Part shown: positions 24,293 through 33,269 of the stretch, in pieces | Layout: the number at the start of each line of letters is the position of its first letter | How positions within the stretch are numbered: position 1 is the stretch's first letter | From: Bordetella genomosp. 1 | GTDB lineage: Bacteria > Pseudomonadota > Gammaproteobacteria > Burkholderiales > Burkholderiaceae_B | Direction of reading: 5' to 3' | Length of the DNA: 64,000 nucleotides | Assembly: GCF_002261335.1 (NCBI RefSeq) | Contig: NZ_NEVL01000005.1 | Coordinates: 244,035 to 308,034, forward strand | Made by a program: the position numbers and the translations under genes | Notes under the pieces: model-generated | Told to the model about the DNA's origin: nothing | The model's input: the letters and a program-made list of their open reading frames with translations, nothing else | Database searches by the model: none

Positions 24293-26494
24293 ATGTCCGT
24301 CAGCAAGACCGGCCGCCTGCGCGCGCAACCCCGCGCGCAGCTGCGCCAACTGAGCAGTCTGGTTCTCATGGCGCTGGCGGCGAGCGCCGCGCAGGCACAG
24401 CAGGGCAATGCCAACGTGCCCACGCTCAACTCGGTCGAGGTGCAAGGCGACGCGCAACCCGCCACCACCACCGAAGGCACCGGCAGCTACACGCCGCGCG
24501 CCACTGGCGCCAGCACCGGCCTGCCCCTGACGCTGCGCGAAACGCCGCAGTCGGTCACCGTCGTCACGCGCCAGCGCATCGACGACCAGAACATGATGTC
24601 GCTGGTGGACGTGCTGGGCAACACGCCGGGCATCTCGGTACAGAATTTCGACGCCGAACGCTACAGCTTCAACGCGCGCGGCTTCCCCATCAGCAACTAC
24701 ATGTATGACGGCATCCCCACGGCCTTCGAGATCGGCTATGCCGGCGGCGAATCGTCCATGGATCCGATCATCTACGACCGCATCGAGGTGGTGCGCGGCG
24801 CCACCGGCCTGCTGACCGGCGCGGGCGATCCTTCGGCCTCGGTCAACCTGGTGCGCAAGCACGCCACCGCGCGCGAGTTCAAGGCCGACCTGAGCGTGGG
24901 CGCCGGCACGCACGACACCTATCGCGCCACGGCCGACCTGCAGACGCCCTTCAACGAAAGCGGCACGGTGCGCGGCCGGCTGGTGACGGCCTACCAGAAG
25001 AACCACTCGTACCTCGAGCACTACGAGAACGAGAAGACCGTGGTCTACGGCGTGATCGATGCCGACATCACGTCCAAGACCACGCTCAGCGTGGGCTTCA
25101 ACTACCAGAAGAACGATCCCAAGGGCAGCAGCTGGGGCGGCTTTCCGCTCTGGTACTCGGATGGCAGCCGCACCGACTGGAAGCGTTCGCTCAACACGGG
25201 CGCCGACTGGACCTCGTGGGGCAGCACCACGCAGGGCGCGTTCCTGCAGCTCGAACAGCGCTTCGACAGCGGCTGGAACATCCAGGCCGTCGCCAGCCAC
25301 AGCAAGAACGAGATGGACGGCAAGCTGCTCTACCTGACCGGCTTCCCGGACCGCACCACCGGCCTGGGCATGGGCTCCTCGCCTGCCTGGTATCTGGGCG
25401 ATCGCAAGCAGAACAGCTTCGACGTGAAGGCCTCCGGCCCGTTCAACCTGTTTGGCCGCCGCCATGAAGTGGTGGTGGGCGCGAGCGCCAGCCGCCAGTA
25501 CGCCGACTTCGACTACCGCGCGCCGCTCGGCACCAGCGCGGTGGGCAACTTCCTGGAATGGAACGGCTCCTATCCCGAACCCGAATGGAGCAGCGAGCGC
25601 ACGCCCGCCTCGCGCTACACCACCAAGCAGACCGGCGTGTACGCCGCGCTGCGCATGGAGCTGGCCGATCCGCTCAAGCTGATCGTGGGCGGCCGCTACA
25701 GCAGCTGGAAGACCGATTCGGTGGGCTGGGGCGGCGACTCGCGCTACGCGTTCGACAAGAACGCGTTCACGCCGTATGCCGGCCTGCTGCTCGACCTGAA
25801 CGAGAACTACACGGCCTACGCCAGCTACACCGAGATCTTCAACCCGCAGTCGTACCAGGACCGCAACGGCGGCTGGCTCGACCCGCTCGAAGGCAAGTCG
25901 TACGAGCTGGGCCTGAAGGGCGAATGGCTGGAAGGCAAGCTGAACGCCAGCGCCGCCGTGTTCCAGGTCAACCAGGACAACGTGGCGCAGGAAGACACGG
26001 GCTTCTTCGTGCCGGGCACGCCGAACGCCGCCTATCGCGCCGCGCAGGGCACCCGCACGCGCGGCTTCGACCTCGAGATGTCGGGCGAGCTCTCGCCGGG
26101 CTGGAACGTGGCCGCCGGCTGGACCCACTGGACCGGCCGCGACGGCGACGGCAACGCAATCCAGACCAACCAGCCGCGCAGCCTGGTGCGCCTGTTCACC
26201 ACCTATCGCCTGCCCGGCGCGTGGAACGCCCTCACCGTGGGCGGCGGCGTGAACTGGCAGAGCGGCAACTACACCGACGCCACCAACCCCTCGGGCCAGA
26301 CCGAACGCGTGAGCCAGGGCAGCTATGCCATCACCAACGTGATGGCCCGCTACGAGTTCAACCGCAACCTGTCGGCCCAGCTCAACGTCAACAACCTGTT
26401 CGACCGCAAGTACTACAGCCAGATCGGCTTCTACAACCAGGGCGCCTGGGCCGAGGGCCGCAGCGCGATGCTGACGATGCGCTATAGGTATTGA
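24293..26494 (+). CDS. TonB-dependent siderophore receptor, FhuE/FpvA/FauA type
   Basis: The 733-residue outer-membrane receptor has a signal peptide ending ASAAQAQQ, a TonB-box region (LNSVEVQGD), a plug (about residues 70-190) with LRETPQSVTVVTRQRIDDQN, FNARGFPISNYMYDGIP and YDRIEVVRGATGLLTGAG, and a barrel ending MLTMRYRY. These plug motifs are characteristic of the FhuE/FpvA group. Bordetella FauA, the ferric alcaligin receptor, is of the same type and nearly the same length, but I cannot prove orthology. ATG at 24293 has GGAG(AGG) upstream. Together with the preceding gene it gives two adjacent iron-regulated receptors, each with its own Fur box. Confidence 0.91.
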   Translation: MSVSKTGRLRAQPRAQLRQLSSLVLMALAASAAQAQQGNANVPTLNSVEVQGDAQPATTTEGTGSYTPRATGASTGLPLTLRETPQSVTVVTRQRIDDQNMMSLVDVLGNTPGISVQNFDAERYSFNARGFPISNYMYDGIPTAFEIGYAGGESSMDPIIYDRIEVVRGATGLLTGAGDPSASVNLVRKHATAREFKADLSVGAGTHDTYRATADLQTPFNESGTVRGRLVTAYQKNHSYLEHYENEKTVVYGVIDADITSKTTLSVGFNYQKNDPKGSSWGGFPLWYSDGSRTDWKRSLNTGADWTSWGSTTQGAFLQLEQRFDSGWNIQAVASHSKNEMDGKLLYLTGFPDRTTGLGMGSSPAWYLGDRKQNSFDVKASGPFNLFGRRHEVVVGASASRQYADFDYRAPLGTSAVGNFLEWNGSYPEPEWSSERTPASRYTTKQTGVYAALRMELADPLKLIVGGRYSSWKTDSVGWGGDSRYAFDKNAFTPYAGLLLDLNENYTAYASYTEIFNPQSYQDRNGGWLDPLEGKSYELGLKGEWLEGKLNASAAVFQVNQDNVAQEDTGFFVPGTPNAAYRAAQGTRTRGFDLEMSGELSPGWNVAAGWTHWTGRDGDGNAIQTNQPRSLVRLFTTYRLPGAWNALTVGGGVNWQSGNYTDATNPSGQTERVSQGSYAITNVMARYEFNRNLSAQLNVNNLFDRKYYSQIGFYNQGAWAEGRSAMLTMRYRY

Positions 26495-26582
26495 CCCCCA
26501 CGCCGCGCTGCGGCGCGGCTATTCTTGCGGAGGCCACGCAGCGCATCTCGAAGCTTGTAGATGTGCGCGTGGGACGCATCCC

Positions 26583-26766
26583 AAAACAAAGGTGTCAGAC
26601 TACATTTTTGCGGCAGAAAACAAAGGTGTCAGACTGCATTTTTCGAGTGGTGCGCCATTGCCGAAAATGTAGTCTGACTCCTTTTTTCCTTAGGTGGAAA
26701 ATGTAGTCTGACACCTTTGTTTGCGGCGCTTGGTTGTAAAAAATGTAGTCTGACACCTTTGTTTTT
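26583..26766. repeat. Cluster of five ~27-base interspersed repeats
   Basis: Five copies of a sequence with core CAAAGGTGTCAGACTACATT, flanked by AAAA and TTT, occur in 184 bases: plus orientation at 26583-26609 and 26617-26643, minus at 26664-26687, 26698-26722 and 26738-26766. Differences are one or a few bases. Opposed copies can form long hairpins. The pattern resembles short interspersed repeats associated with REP-type transposases, but no transposase gene lies in the window. No believable gene occupies 26495-26839. Confidence 0.85.
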
Positions 26767-26781
26767 GCGGTTCGATTCATG

Positions 26782-26820
26782 GCAAAGGCCCGGCAGGTTT
26801 TCTGCCGGGCCTTTGCTTTT
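26782..26820 (+). terminator. Strong intrinsic terminator after the repeat cluster
   Basis: GCAAAGGCCCGGCAG (26782-26796) pairs perfectly over 15 bases with 26802-26816 around a GTTTT loop and is followed by TTTT. Confidence 0.85.
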
Positions 26821-26839
26821 GCGGGATGCTGCGGGGCGC

Positions 26840-27547
26840 TTATTGCTTCTTGCTGGCTTCGTAGCGGGCCTTGTTTTCGGCGTTGGGCGGGTAGAGGCCG
26901 GGGAGCGCGGCGCCGCTGTCGACTTCGTTCATGATCCAGCCTTCGAGGCGCTCCTGTTCCACCGCGGCGACGACGACGTCGGCGAGCAGGGCGGCGGGGA
27001 TGACGACGGCGCCGTCCTGATCGGCGACGATGACGTCATCGGGGAAGACGGCCACGCCGCCGCAGCCGACGGGCTGCTGCCAGTCGACGAAGGTGAGCGC
27101 GGCGACCGACGGCGGGGCCGCGGCGCCGGCGGCCCAGACGGGCAGCCCGGTCGAGAGCACGCCGGCGAGGTCGCGCACCGCGCCGTCGCTCACCAGCGCG
27201 GCCACGCCGCGTTTGGCCATGCGGGCGCACAGGATGTCGCCCCAGAAGCCCGCGTCCTTCACGCCGTTGGCGTCGACCACCGCGATGCAGCCGGACGGCA
27301 TCTGCTCGATGGCGGCGCGGGTGGATTTGGGCGAGCTCCACGATTCGGGCGTGGCCAGGTCTTCGCGGGCGGGAATGAAGCGCACCGTGAACGCGCGGCC
27401 GACCAGGCGCGGCAGGCCCGGCGCGATCGGGAAGGCGCCGCGGATCCAGACGTTGCGCAGCCCCTTCTTCAGCAGGATGGTCGTCAAGGTGGCGGTGGTC
27501 ACACCGGCCAGGGCCTCGAAGGCGGCGGTGTCATGGGTGTTGCTCAT
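26840..27547 (-). CDS. RraA-like / HMG aldolase family protein
   Basis: The 235-residue protein belongs to the RraA family, which includes the RNase E regulator RraA and class II 4-hydroxy-4-methyl-2-oxoglutarate / oxaloacetate-cleaving aldolases. The catalytic Arg-Asp pair of the aldolases is present in SDGAVRDLAG, as is the metal/phosphate region GDILCARMAKRGVAALV. This makes an aldolase or decarboxylase more likely than an RNase regulator. ATG at 27547 has GGAG seven bases upstream; the adjacent ATG at 27550 is also possible. It follows the aminotransferase gene by about 50 bases, so the two are probably one operon acting on a 2-oxo or amino acid. Confidence 0.8.
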   Translation of the reverse strand: MSNTHDTAAFEALAGVTTATLTTILLKKGLRNVWIRGAFPIAPGLPRLVGRAFTVRFIPAREDLATPESWSSPKSTRAAIEQMPSGCIAVVDANGVKDAGFWGDILCARMAKRGVAALVSDGAVRDLAGVLSTGLPVWAAGAAAPPSVAALTFVDWQQPVGCGGVAVFPDDVIVADQDGAVVIPAALLADVVVAAVEQERLEGWIMNEVDSGAALPGLYPPNAENKARYEASKKQ

Positions 27548-27599
27548 CATCAGGCTCCGGACAGGTCAGGAAGAAAAACGCGCGCGGCGGACCGCACGC

Positions 27600-28802
27600 T
27601 CACGTGAGTCGGGCGCAGGCGGCGCGAATGCGCTCGCAGGCCTGCTCCAGCCGCTCGGTGGCGGTGGCGAACGAAATGCGGAAGTAGCCCTCGTAGCCGA
27701 ACGCGCTGCCCGGCACCACCGCCACCCGCGCGGCCTCCAGCAGATAGCGGCCCACGTCGGCATCGTTGGCGATGCGCGCGCCGTCGGGCGTGGTCTTGCC
27801 GACCAGGCCCGCGCACGACGGAAACAGATAGAACGCGCCCTCGGGCTTGCGGCAGCTCAGGCCCGGCGTGCGGTTGAACGCGTCCAGGCACAGGTCGCGG
27901 CGCGCGCGGAAGGTCTCGTTGCGCGGCGCCAGGAAATCGAGCGAACCCTCGAGCGCCGCCACCGCGGCGGCCTGCGCGATCGAGCACGGGTTGCTGGTGC
28001 TCTGCGACTGCAGCGTGGCCATCGCGGCGATCAGCGCGCGCGGTCCGCCCGCGTAGCCGATGCGCCAGCCCGTCATCGAGTAGGCCTTGGACACACCGTT
28101 GATCGTGAGCACGCGGTCGCGCAGCGCCGGCACCTCGGCGGCGATGGTCGAGAACGTCCAGCCGTCGTAGCGCAGATGCTCGTACATGTCGTCGGTCATC
28201 ACGTGCACGTGCGGATGCGCCAGCAGCTCCGCGCCGATCTCGCGCAGCTCGGCGGCCGAGTAACCGGCGCCGGTGGGATTGCTCGGCGAGTTCAGGATCA
28301 GCCACTTGGTGCGCGGCGTGATGGCCGCGCGCAGCTGCGCCGCGGTGATCTTGAAATCCTGCGTGTCGGGGCAGCGCACCTCCACCGGCGTGCCGCGCGC
28401 CAGCCGCACCATGTCCGGGTACGACACCCAGTACGGCGCGGGAATGATGACCTCGTCGCCCTCGTCGAGCGTGGCCAGCAGCGCGTTGAAGATCACCTGC
28501 TTGCCGCCGGTACCGACGCTGATCTCGTTGGGCGCGTAGACCAGCCCGTTCTCGCGCTCGAACTTGCGCACGATGGCGGCCTTGAGTTCGGGCGTGCCGT
28601 CCACGTCGGTGTAGCGGGTCTGGCCCTGATCGATGGCCGCCTTCGCGGCGGCCGCGATGTGCTCGGGCGTGGGGAAGTCCGGCTCGCCCTGCGACAGCCC
28701 GATCACGTCGATGCCGCTGCGGCGCATGTCGGCCGCCTGCTTGGTGATCGCCAGCGTGGGCGACGGTTTGACCGCCTGCAACAGTTGTCCCAGCAACGCC
28801 AT
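27600..28802 (-). CDS. PLP-dependent aspartate-type aminotransferase
   Basis: The 400-residue class I aminotransferase has the fold-type I landmarks: IGLSQGEPDFPTP, LNSPSNPTGAGYS, the aspartate of DDMYEHLRYDG, the PLP-binding lysine in NGVSKAYSMTGWRIGYAGGP, and the substrate carboxylate-binding arginine in FRISFAT. It resembles AspC/aspartate transaminases of subgroup I-gamma; substrate specificity cannot be read. ATG at 28802 has GAGG AGACGGG upstream. It is divergent from a LysR regulator across an AT-rich operator and upstream of the RraA-like gene. Confidence 0.91.
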   Translation of the reverse strand: MALLGQLLQAVKPSPTLAITKQAADMRRSGIDVIGLSQGEPDFPTPEHIAAAAKAAIDQGQTRYTDVDGTPELKAAIVRKFERENGLVYAPNEISVGTGGKQVIFNALLATLDEGDEVIIPAPYWVSYPDMVRLARGTPVEVRCPDTQDFKITAAQLRAAITPRTKWLILNSPSNPTGAGYSAAELREIGAELLAHPHVHVMTDDMYEHLRYDGWTFSTIAAEVPALRDRVLTINGVSKAYSMTGWRIGYAGGPRALIAAMATLQSQSTSNPCSIAQAAAVAALEGSLDFLAPRNETFRARRDLCLDAFNRTPGLSCRKPEGAFYLFPSCAGLVGKTTPDGARIANDADVGRYLLEAARVAVVPGSAFGYEGYFRISFATATERLEQACERIRAACARLT

Positions 28803-28898
28803 GACCCGTCTCCTCGATGCATGAACGCCCATCGTAAGAACGCGGCCATAAAAATAAAATCAATATATATTTATATAAACCAAAACTTTTATTTATCA
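28803..28898. promoter_or_regulatory. AT-rich divergent promoter between aminotransferase and LysR genes
   Basis: From about 28849 to 28898 the sequence is almost entirely A/T, in strong contrast to the surrounding GC-rich DNA, with an imperfect inverted repeat ATAAAAATAAAA ... CTTTTATTTAT spanning it. It is probably the shared promoter and LysR operator. Confidence 0.5.
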
Positions 28899-29771
28899 AT
28901 GATCCGCGAACTCAAGACGCTGGTGGCGGTGGCGCGCGAAGGCACGTTCGCGGCCGCGGGCGACCGCATCGGCCTGACGCAGGCCGCGGTCAGCGCGCAG
29001 ATGCAGCGGCTCGAGGCGGAGCTGGGCTTTGCGCTGTTCGACCGGCGCGGCCGCGCGGCCCACCTGAATCACAAGGGACGGCAGGTGCTGCGCCAGGCGC
29101 AGGATCTGCTGCGCCTGTATGGGCAGCTCGGCTCGGGCCAGACCGACGCGCCGGCCGCGACCCTCATCACGCTCGGCGCGATCGCCTCGGTGCACCGGCT
29201 GCTGCTGCCCGATGCGCTCGCACGCTTTCACCAGCAGCATCCGCACTGCCGCAGCCACGTGATCCCGGGCATCTCGCTGGAGCTCATCAATCTGGTGGAC
29301 GCGGGCGACGTGGACCTGGCGGCCATCATCCGCCCGCCCTTCACGCTGCACAGCGACCTGCGCTGGACCACGCTGGCGCAGGAGCCCTTCAAGCTGCTGG
29401 TGCCTCGCGCCGTGAAGGGCCGGGACTGGGCCGAGCTGCTGACGCGCGAGCCCTTCATCCGCTACGACCGCGCCAGCTTCGGCGGACGCCAGGTCGATCG
29501 CTTCCTGCGCGACCGCCACATCGCGCCGCACGAGGTCTGCGAACTCGACGAGCTCGAGACCATCGTGGCGCTGGTGGCGCGCGGCGTGGGCGTGGCGCTG
29601 GTGCCGCAGACCGCCGCGCTCGGCCGCTGGCCGGCCGGCGTGCGCGCGCTCGACCTCGGCAAGCACGTGTTCCATCGCGACATCGGCCTGGTGCACCGCG
29701 CCGCGCCGGTGCATCACGACGAGGTGCGGGCGCTGGCGCAGCTGCTGGTGGCGCTGGCGCGCCCGGCCTGA
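28899..29771 (+). CDS. LysR family transcriptional regulator
   Basis: The 290-residue regulator has an N-terminal winged helix-turn-helix (MIRELKTLVAVAREGTFAAA ... GLTQAAVSAQMQRLE, about residues 1-60) and a periplasmic-binding-protein-like effector domain (about 88-288). It is divergent from the aminotransferase gene and probably controls it together with the RraA-like gene, responding to an intermediate. The ATG at 28899 is preceded by A/T-rich sequence without a clear ribosome site. It converges with the metallophosphoesterase gene eleven bases downstream. Confidence 0.9.
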   Translation: MIRELKTLVAVAREGTFAAAGDRIGLTQAAVSAQMQRLEAELGFALFDRRGRAAHLNHKGRQVLRQAQDLLRLYGQLGSGQTDAPAATLITLGAIASVHRLLLPDALARFHQQHPHCRSHVIPGISLELINLVDAGDVDLAAIIRPPFTLHSDLRWTTLAQEPFKLLVPRAVKGRDWAELLTREPFIRYDRASFGGRQVDRFLRDRHIAPHEVCELDELETIVALVARGVGVALVPQTAALGRWPAGVRALDLGKHVFHRDIGLVHRAAPVHHDEVRALAQLLVALARPA

Positions 29772-29781
29772 GCGCGCGGCC

Positions 29782-30939
29782 TCAGGAGGCGGCGCGCAGC
29801 GTGATGCGGGTGATCTCCGACGGCACGCCCAGCCGGATCGGGAAGCCGGGCCACAGGCCCGCGCCATTGCTCACGTAGAGCGTCATGCCGTCGACCGCGT
29901 AGCGGCCCGACACGAAACCCGAGTTGGCGGCGGCCACCATCAGGTCGAGCCCGCGCGCGTGCCCGCCATGGGTGTGGCCCGACAGCTGGATGTCGGCGCC
30001 CGCCGCGCGGTTGGCCTGCGCGTTGCCGGGCCGGTGATCGAGCAGCAGCACTGGCGCGCCGTCGGGCCGGCCGGCCAGCGCACGGCCGATGTCCGGGCCG
30101 ATCTCGCCGCGCGTCGGCCCCACCTGGTCGGCCACGCCGGCCACCACCAGCGCGCCGTCGCCCCGGCGCACCACCGCATGTTCGTTGACCAGCATGCGGA
30201 TGCCGAGGTCGCGGAACACGTTCATCCACTGGCCATAGGCCGCGTAGTACTCGTGATTGCCCGGCACGCCGTACACGCCATCCGTGGCGCGCAGGTCGGC
30301 CAGCGGCGGGAAGTCATTGGCGCGCGCCTCCGGCGTGCCGTCGACCAGGTCGCCCGAGATCACGATCAGCGCGGGGTCCAGGCTGTTGGCGCGGTCGACC
30401 ACGGCACGCATCCACGGGCCCTGCAGCAGCCGGCTCGTGTGCAGATCGGTGAGATGCACGATGCGGTAGCCCTCGAACGCCGCCGGCAGGCCCGCCACGC
30501 GCACCTCCAGCTCGCGCACCTCGGGCACCTTCACCGCCTGCCACACCCCGATCACGCCGAGCGCCAGCGACAGCGCGGCCAAGCCGTGCGCCACGCCCGT
30601 GCGGGCGAGGATGCGGCGGCCCGCGCTGCGCGAGAACAGCCACGTGAGCGCGCCGACGAGGTCGCGCAGCAGCATCATGCAGGCAAACAGGATCAGCCCG
30701 CCGAACACCGCGCCGAGCACCATGATGAGCTCGCCCGGGATCTCGGGCGAAGCCATCGAACCGAAGCGCCGGCTCACGAGCCAGTGATGCAGGATGAACA
30801 TCATGAGCAGCCCGGACAACACCACACGCACCGGCACGCTCGTGCGCAGGCGACACACATAACGCCAGACCAGATACAGGCCAATCAGGCCGGAGACGAC
30901 ATGAAACACGCTTCGTAATTCCCGAGAATGAATCCACAA
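29782..30939 (-). CDS. Membrane-anchored metallophosphoesterase
   Basis: The 385-residue protein has four hydrophobic helices in the first ~145 residues and a calcineurin-like phosphoesterase domain after about residue 155. The metal-binding motifs appear in order: DLHT, GDLVDG, GNHEYY, and SGHTHGGH near the end. Membrane-bound members include UDP-diacylglucosamine or phospholipid-type phosphodiesterases; the substrate here is unknown. The first in-frame start compatible with the membrane region is TTG at 30939. A large hairpin lies upstream at 30976-31016. Confidence 0.88.
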   Translation of the reverse strand: MWIHSRELRSVFHVVSGLIGLYLVWRYVCRLRTSVPVRVVLSGLLMMFILHHWLVSRRFGSMASPEIPGELIMVLGAVFGGLILFACMMLLRDLVGALTWLFSRSAGRRILARTGVAHGLAALSLALGVIGVWQAVKVPEVRELEVRVAGLPAAFEGYRIVHLTDLHTSRLLQGPWMRAVVDRANSLDPALIVISGDLVDGTPEARANDFPPLADLRATDGVYGVPGNHEYYAAYGQWMNVFRDLGIRMLVNEHAVVRRGDGALVVAGVADQVGPTRGEIGPDIGRALAGRPDGAPVLLLDHRPGNAQANRAAGADIQLSGHTHGGHARGLDLMVAAANSGFVSGRYAVDGMTLYVSNGAGLWPGFPIRLGVPSEITRITLRAAS

Positions 30940-30975
30940 CCGGCGCGGCGACCCGCCAGACCGCGCCCCATCAAC

Positions 30976-31016
30976 GAGACGGACGCAGGGTGCGCGCGGC
31001 GCCCTGCGTCCGTCTC
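30976..31016 (-). terminator. Hairpin after the secreted methyltransferase gene
   Basis: GAGACGGACGCAGGG pairs perfectly over 15 bases with CCCTGCGTCCGTCTC across an 11-base loop, between the methyltransferase stop (31081) and the metallophosphoesterase start. No T-run follows on the minus strand. Confidence 0.6.
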
Positions 31017-31080
31017 CGTGGCGGCCCGTCAGGGCGCCGCCGTCATTGCGGCCGGTGCGATGCGCCCGGCCGCCTGGTGC

Positions 31081-31890
31081 TCATTGTGCCCGCGTTGCGC
31101 GCCAGCTGCCGCCGCCGTCGATGGTGCCGCTCATCGCATTGCCCTCGACCTTGCCGACATAGCGCGCCTGCGCCACCGTGAACTCGATGTTCGCGCCGTC
31201 CAGGCGCGCATTGCTGATCGGCGTGGCCTTGCCGCCTTCGGTGAGCGTGCCCTCGAGCATCTGGAATTGCTGCGACAGCGCCAGATCCTTGCCGTCCACC
31301 TTCCACGCGCCCTCGACCCGCGCGGGCACGATCCACTTGTAGGCGGTGCAGTAGGCCTTGCAGCCCTGCTGCGTCACGTCCACCGTCTCGTCCGGGCGCC
31401 AGGTGTCCATGGTGAAGGAGTTCGACACCACGCGCGTGCCCGGCGGCATCTGCAGCAGGATGGGCCGCAGCTTGACGTTCAGGTCCGGCAGCAGGAACAG
31501 CGTGACCACGGTGGCCTTGGAGAAGTCGGTCTTGAAGATGTCGCCCTGCTCGAAGGTGGCGGTCTTCTCCACGCGCGCAGCACGCGCCGCGTTCTTCGAC
31601 AGCTCGACCATGTCGGGATTGAACTCCACGCCGTGCGCGCGGGTGCCGCGCTGGGCCGCCGTGATGACGGTGCGCCCGTCGCCCGAGCCCAGGTCCACCA
31701 GATAGTCCTGCGGCGTGATCTGCGCCATCTCCAGCATGCGGTCGACCAGCTCCTGCGGCGTGGGCACCCACACCACGTCCTTGCCGGACTGGCCCACCGT
31801 GGGCTGATACGGGGTGGACTGCGCCTGCGCCTGTGCCGCCGCGCCGAGGGCCAGCAGGCAGGCCACGGCCAACGATTGTCGGATCTTCAT
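31081..31890 (-). CDS. Class I SAM methyltransferase-like protein with signal peptide
   Basis: The 269-residue protein opens with a Sec signal peptide (MKIRQSLAVACLLALGAAA, cleavage near AQAQ). The mature part starts with a Dot1/class I methyltransferase fold: VDLGSGDGRT is motif I, HGVEFNPDMVELSKN is motif II, and FEQGDIFKTDFSKATVVTLF contains motif III. The C-terminal ~90 residues form a separate beta-rich domain. S-adenosylmethionine is a cytoplasmic cofactor, so an exported methyltransferase is puzzling; the domain may bind another ligand. It lies 41 bases downstream of the APC permease gene and may be co-transcribed with it. Confidence 0.82.
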   Translation of the reverse strand: MKIRQSLAVACLLALGAAAQAQAQSTPYQPTVGQSGKDVVWVPTPQELVDRMLEMAQITPQDYLVDLGSGDGRTVITAAQRGTRAHGVEFNPDMVELSKNAARAARVEKTATFEQGDIFKTDFSKATVVTLFLLPDLNVKLRPILLQMPPGTRVVSNSFTMDTWRPDETVDVTQQGCKAYCTAYKWIVPARVEGAWKVDGKDLALSQQFQMLEGTLTEGGKATPISNARLDGANIEFTVAQARYVGKVEGNAMSGTIDGGGSWRATRAQ

Positions 31891-31931
31891 CGAAACACTC
31901 CAGGTTGAGGGGCGGCGCGGGCGCCGCGGTA

Positions 31932-33269
31932 TCAGTCGGCGGCATCCGCCACGGGCAACGGCGCCTTTTCCTTGAACAGCAACATGGGCGTGCCGGCCGC
32001 CAGCACCGCGAGCCCGATCAGGCCGGCCACGCCGGTGTACTTGATGCTCGACCACAGCATGTAGCCGCAGGTGGCGCAGAACACGATGGGCGTGAGCGGA
32101 TACAGCGGCACCCTGTAGGGCAGCGCGCGCCCGGGATGGCGCCAGCGCAGCACGAACACGGCGAAGCCCACCATCAGCAGGAAGAACCAGAACACCGGCG
32201 CGGTGTAGTCCACCATCGCCTTGAAGCCGTCGCGCGTGATCGTGCCCAGGCCGACCAGCGCCAGCGCGATCACGCCCTGCACGATCACGCCGTTGGCCGG
32301 GGTGCGCCCGCGCCCGTCCCACACGCCGACCCAGCGCATGAAACGCACGTCGCGCGCCATGGCGTAGAACACGCGGCCGCCGGTGAAGATGGTGGCGTTC
32401 AGCGTGGACAGCGCCGCCACCACGATCGCCATCGTCACGATGAGGCCGCCGGAGGGGCCGGTCACCGCGCGCATCATCTCGGTGGCCACGGCATCGGTGC
32501 CGCGCAGGCCCTCGAGCCCGAGGATGGACAGGAGCGCGATGTTCACCAGCACGTACAGCGTCACCAGGATGGCGGTGCCCATCACCAGCACCCGGGCGAT
32601 GTTGCGCGGCGCGTCCTCGAGCTCGCCGGTGAGGTAGGCCGCTTCGTTCCAGCCGCCGTAGGTGAGCAGCACGAAGATCATGGCGGTACCCAGCGCGGCG
32701 GTCTCGGGCGCGATCGGCGTCGTCGCCGCACGCTCGCCGCCGTCGCCGAGCAGGCCGAACAGAATGATGGCCACCACCGCGCCCACCTCGATGAAGGTGA
32801 TGGTGATCTGCAGCGTCTTGCTCTGCGTGGTGCCGATCACGTTCACGCCGGTGAGCAGCACGACCGACAGCGCCGCGTACAGGGCCGGCCCATAGGGCCC
32901 GAGCGGCGCCAGCTCCGACAGATAGTCGCCCAGCATGAACGCGACCGCGGCGATGGCGCCGGTCTGGATCACCGTGCAGCGGGCCCAGCCGAACATCATC
33001 GCCACCGAACGGCCATAGGCGCGCGACAGGAAGTGGTATTCGCCGCCCGCGTTCGGATGCGCGGCCGACAGCTCGGCATAACAGAGCGCCCCGACCAGCG
33101 TGACCAGGCCGCCCGCGACCCACACCAGGATGAAGGCCCATTCCGAACCCACGTTGGCGGCCACGATCGAGGGGGTGCGGAAGATGCCCACGCCGACCAC
33201 CAGGCCGACCGTGATCACGACGGCATCGAACACCGAAAGCTGGGCCTGGGGTTGCGCTTGTACGCTCAT
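31932..33269 (-). CDS. APC superfamily amino-acid permease
   Basis: The 445-residue inner-membrane transporter has about twelve helices and the APC signatures VGLVVGVGIFRTPSIVAANV at the N-terminus and FVLLTYGGWNEAAYLTGELE in the middle. The family exchanges or co-transports amino acids or polyamines. The start MSVQAQ at 33269 has AAGG upstream; a start eight codons earlier (33293) is possible. It is followed by the signal-peptide methyltransferase gene on the same strand. Confidence 0.88.
   Translation of the reverse strand: MSVQAQPQAQLSVFDAVVITVGLVVGVGIFRTPSIVAANVGSEWAFILVWVAGGLVTLVGALCYAELSAAHPNAGGEYHFLSRAYGRSVAMMFGWARCTVIQTGAIAAVAFMLGDYLSELAPLGPYGPALYAALSVVLLTGVNVIGTTQSKTLQITITFIEVGAVVAIILFGLLGDGGERAATTPIAPETAALGTAMIFVLLTYGGWNEAAYLTGELEDAPRNIARVLVMGTAILVTLYVLVNIALLSILGLEGLRGTDAVATEMMRAVTGPSGGLIVTMAIVVAALSTLNATIFTGGRVFYAMARDVRFMRWVGVWDGRGRTPANGVIVQGVIALALVGLGTITRDGFKAMVDYTAPVFWFFLLMVGFAVFVLRWRHPGRALPYRVPLYPLTPIVFCATCGYMLWSSIKYTGVAGLIGLAVLAAGTPMLLFKEKAPLPVADAAD

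Noticed and set aside
26583..26766. CRISPR array
   Set aside because: The five repeats occur in both orientations with irregular spacing of 7-20 bases and no cas genes; a CRISPR array would be direct and evenly spaced.
31932..33269. A second lysine-permease paralogue of the 10680 gene
   Set aside because: Both are APC-superfamily transporters, but the N-terminal motifs differ (VGLVVGVGIFRTP against IAVGGSIGTGLF), so they belong to different subfamilies and are not recent duplicates.
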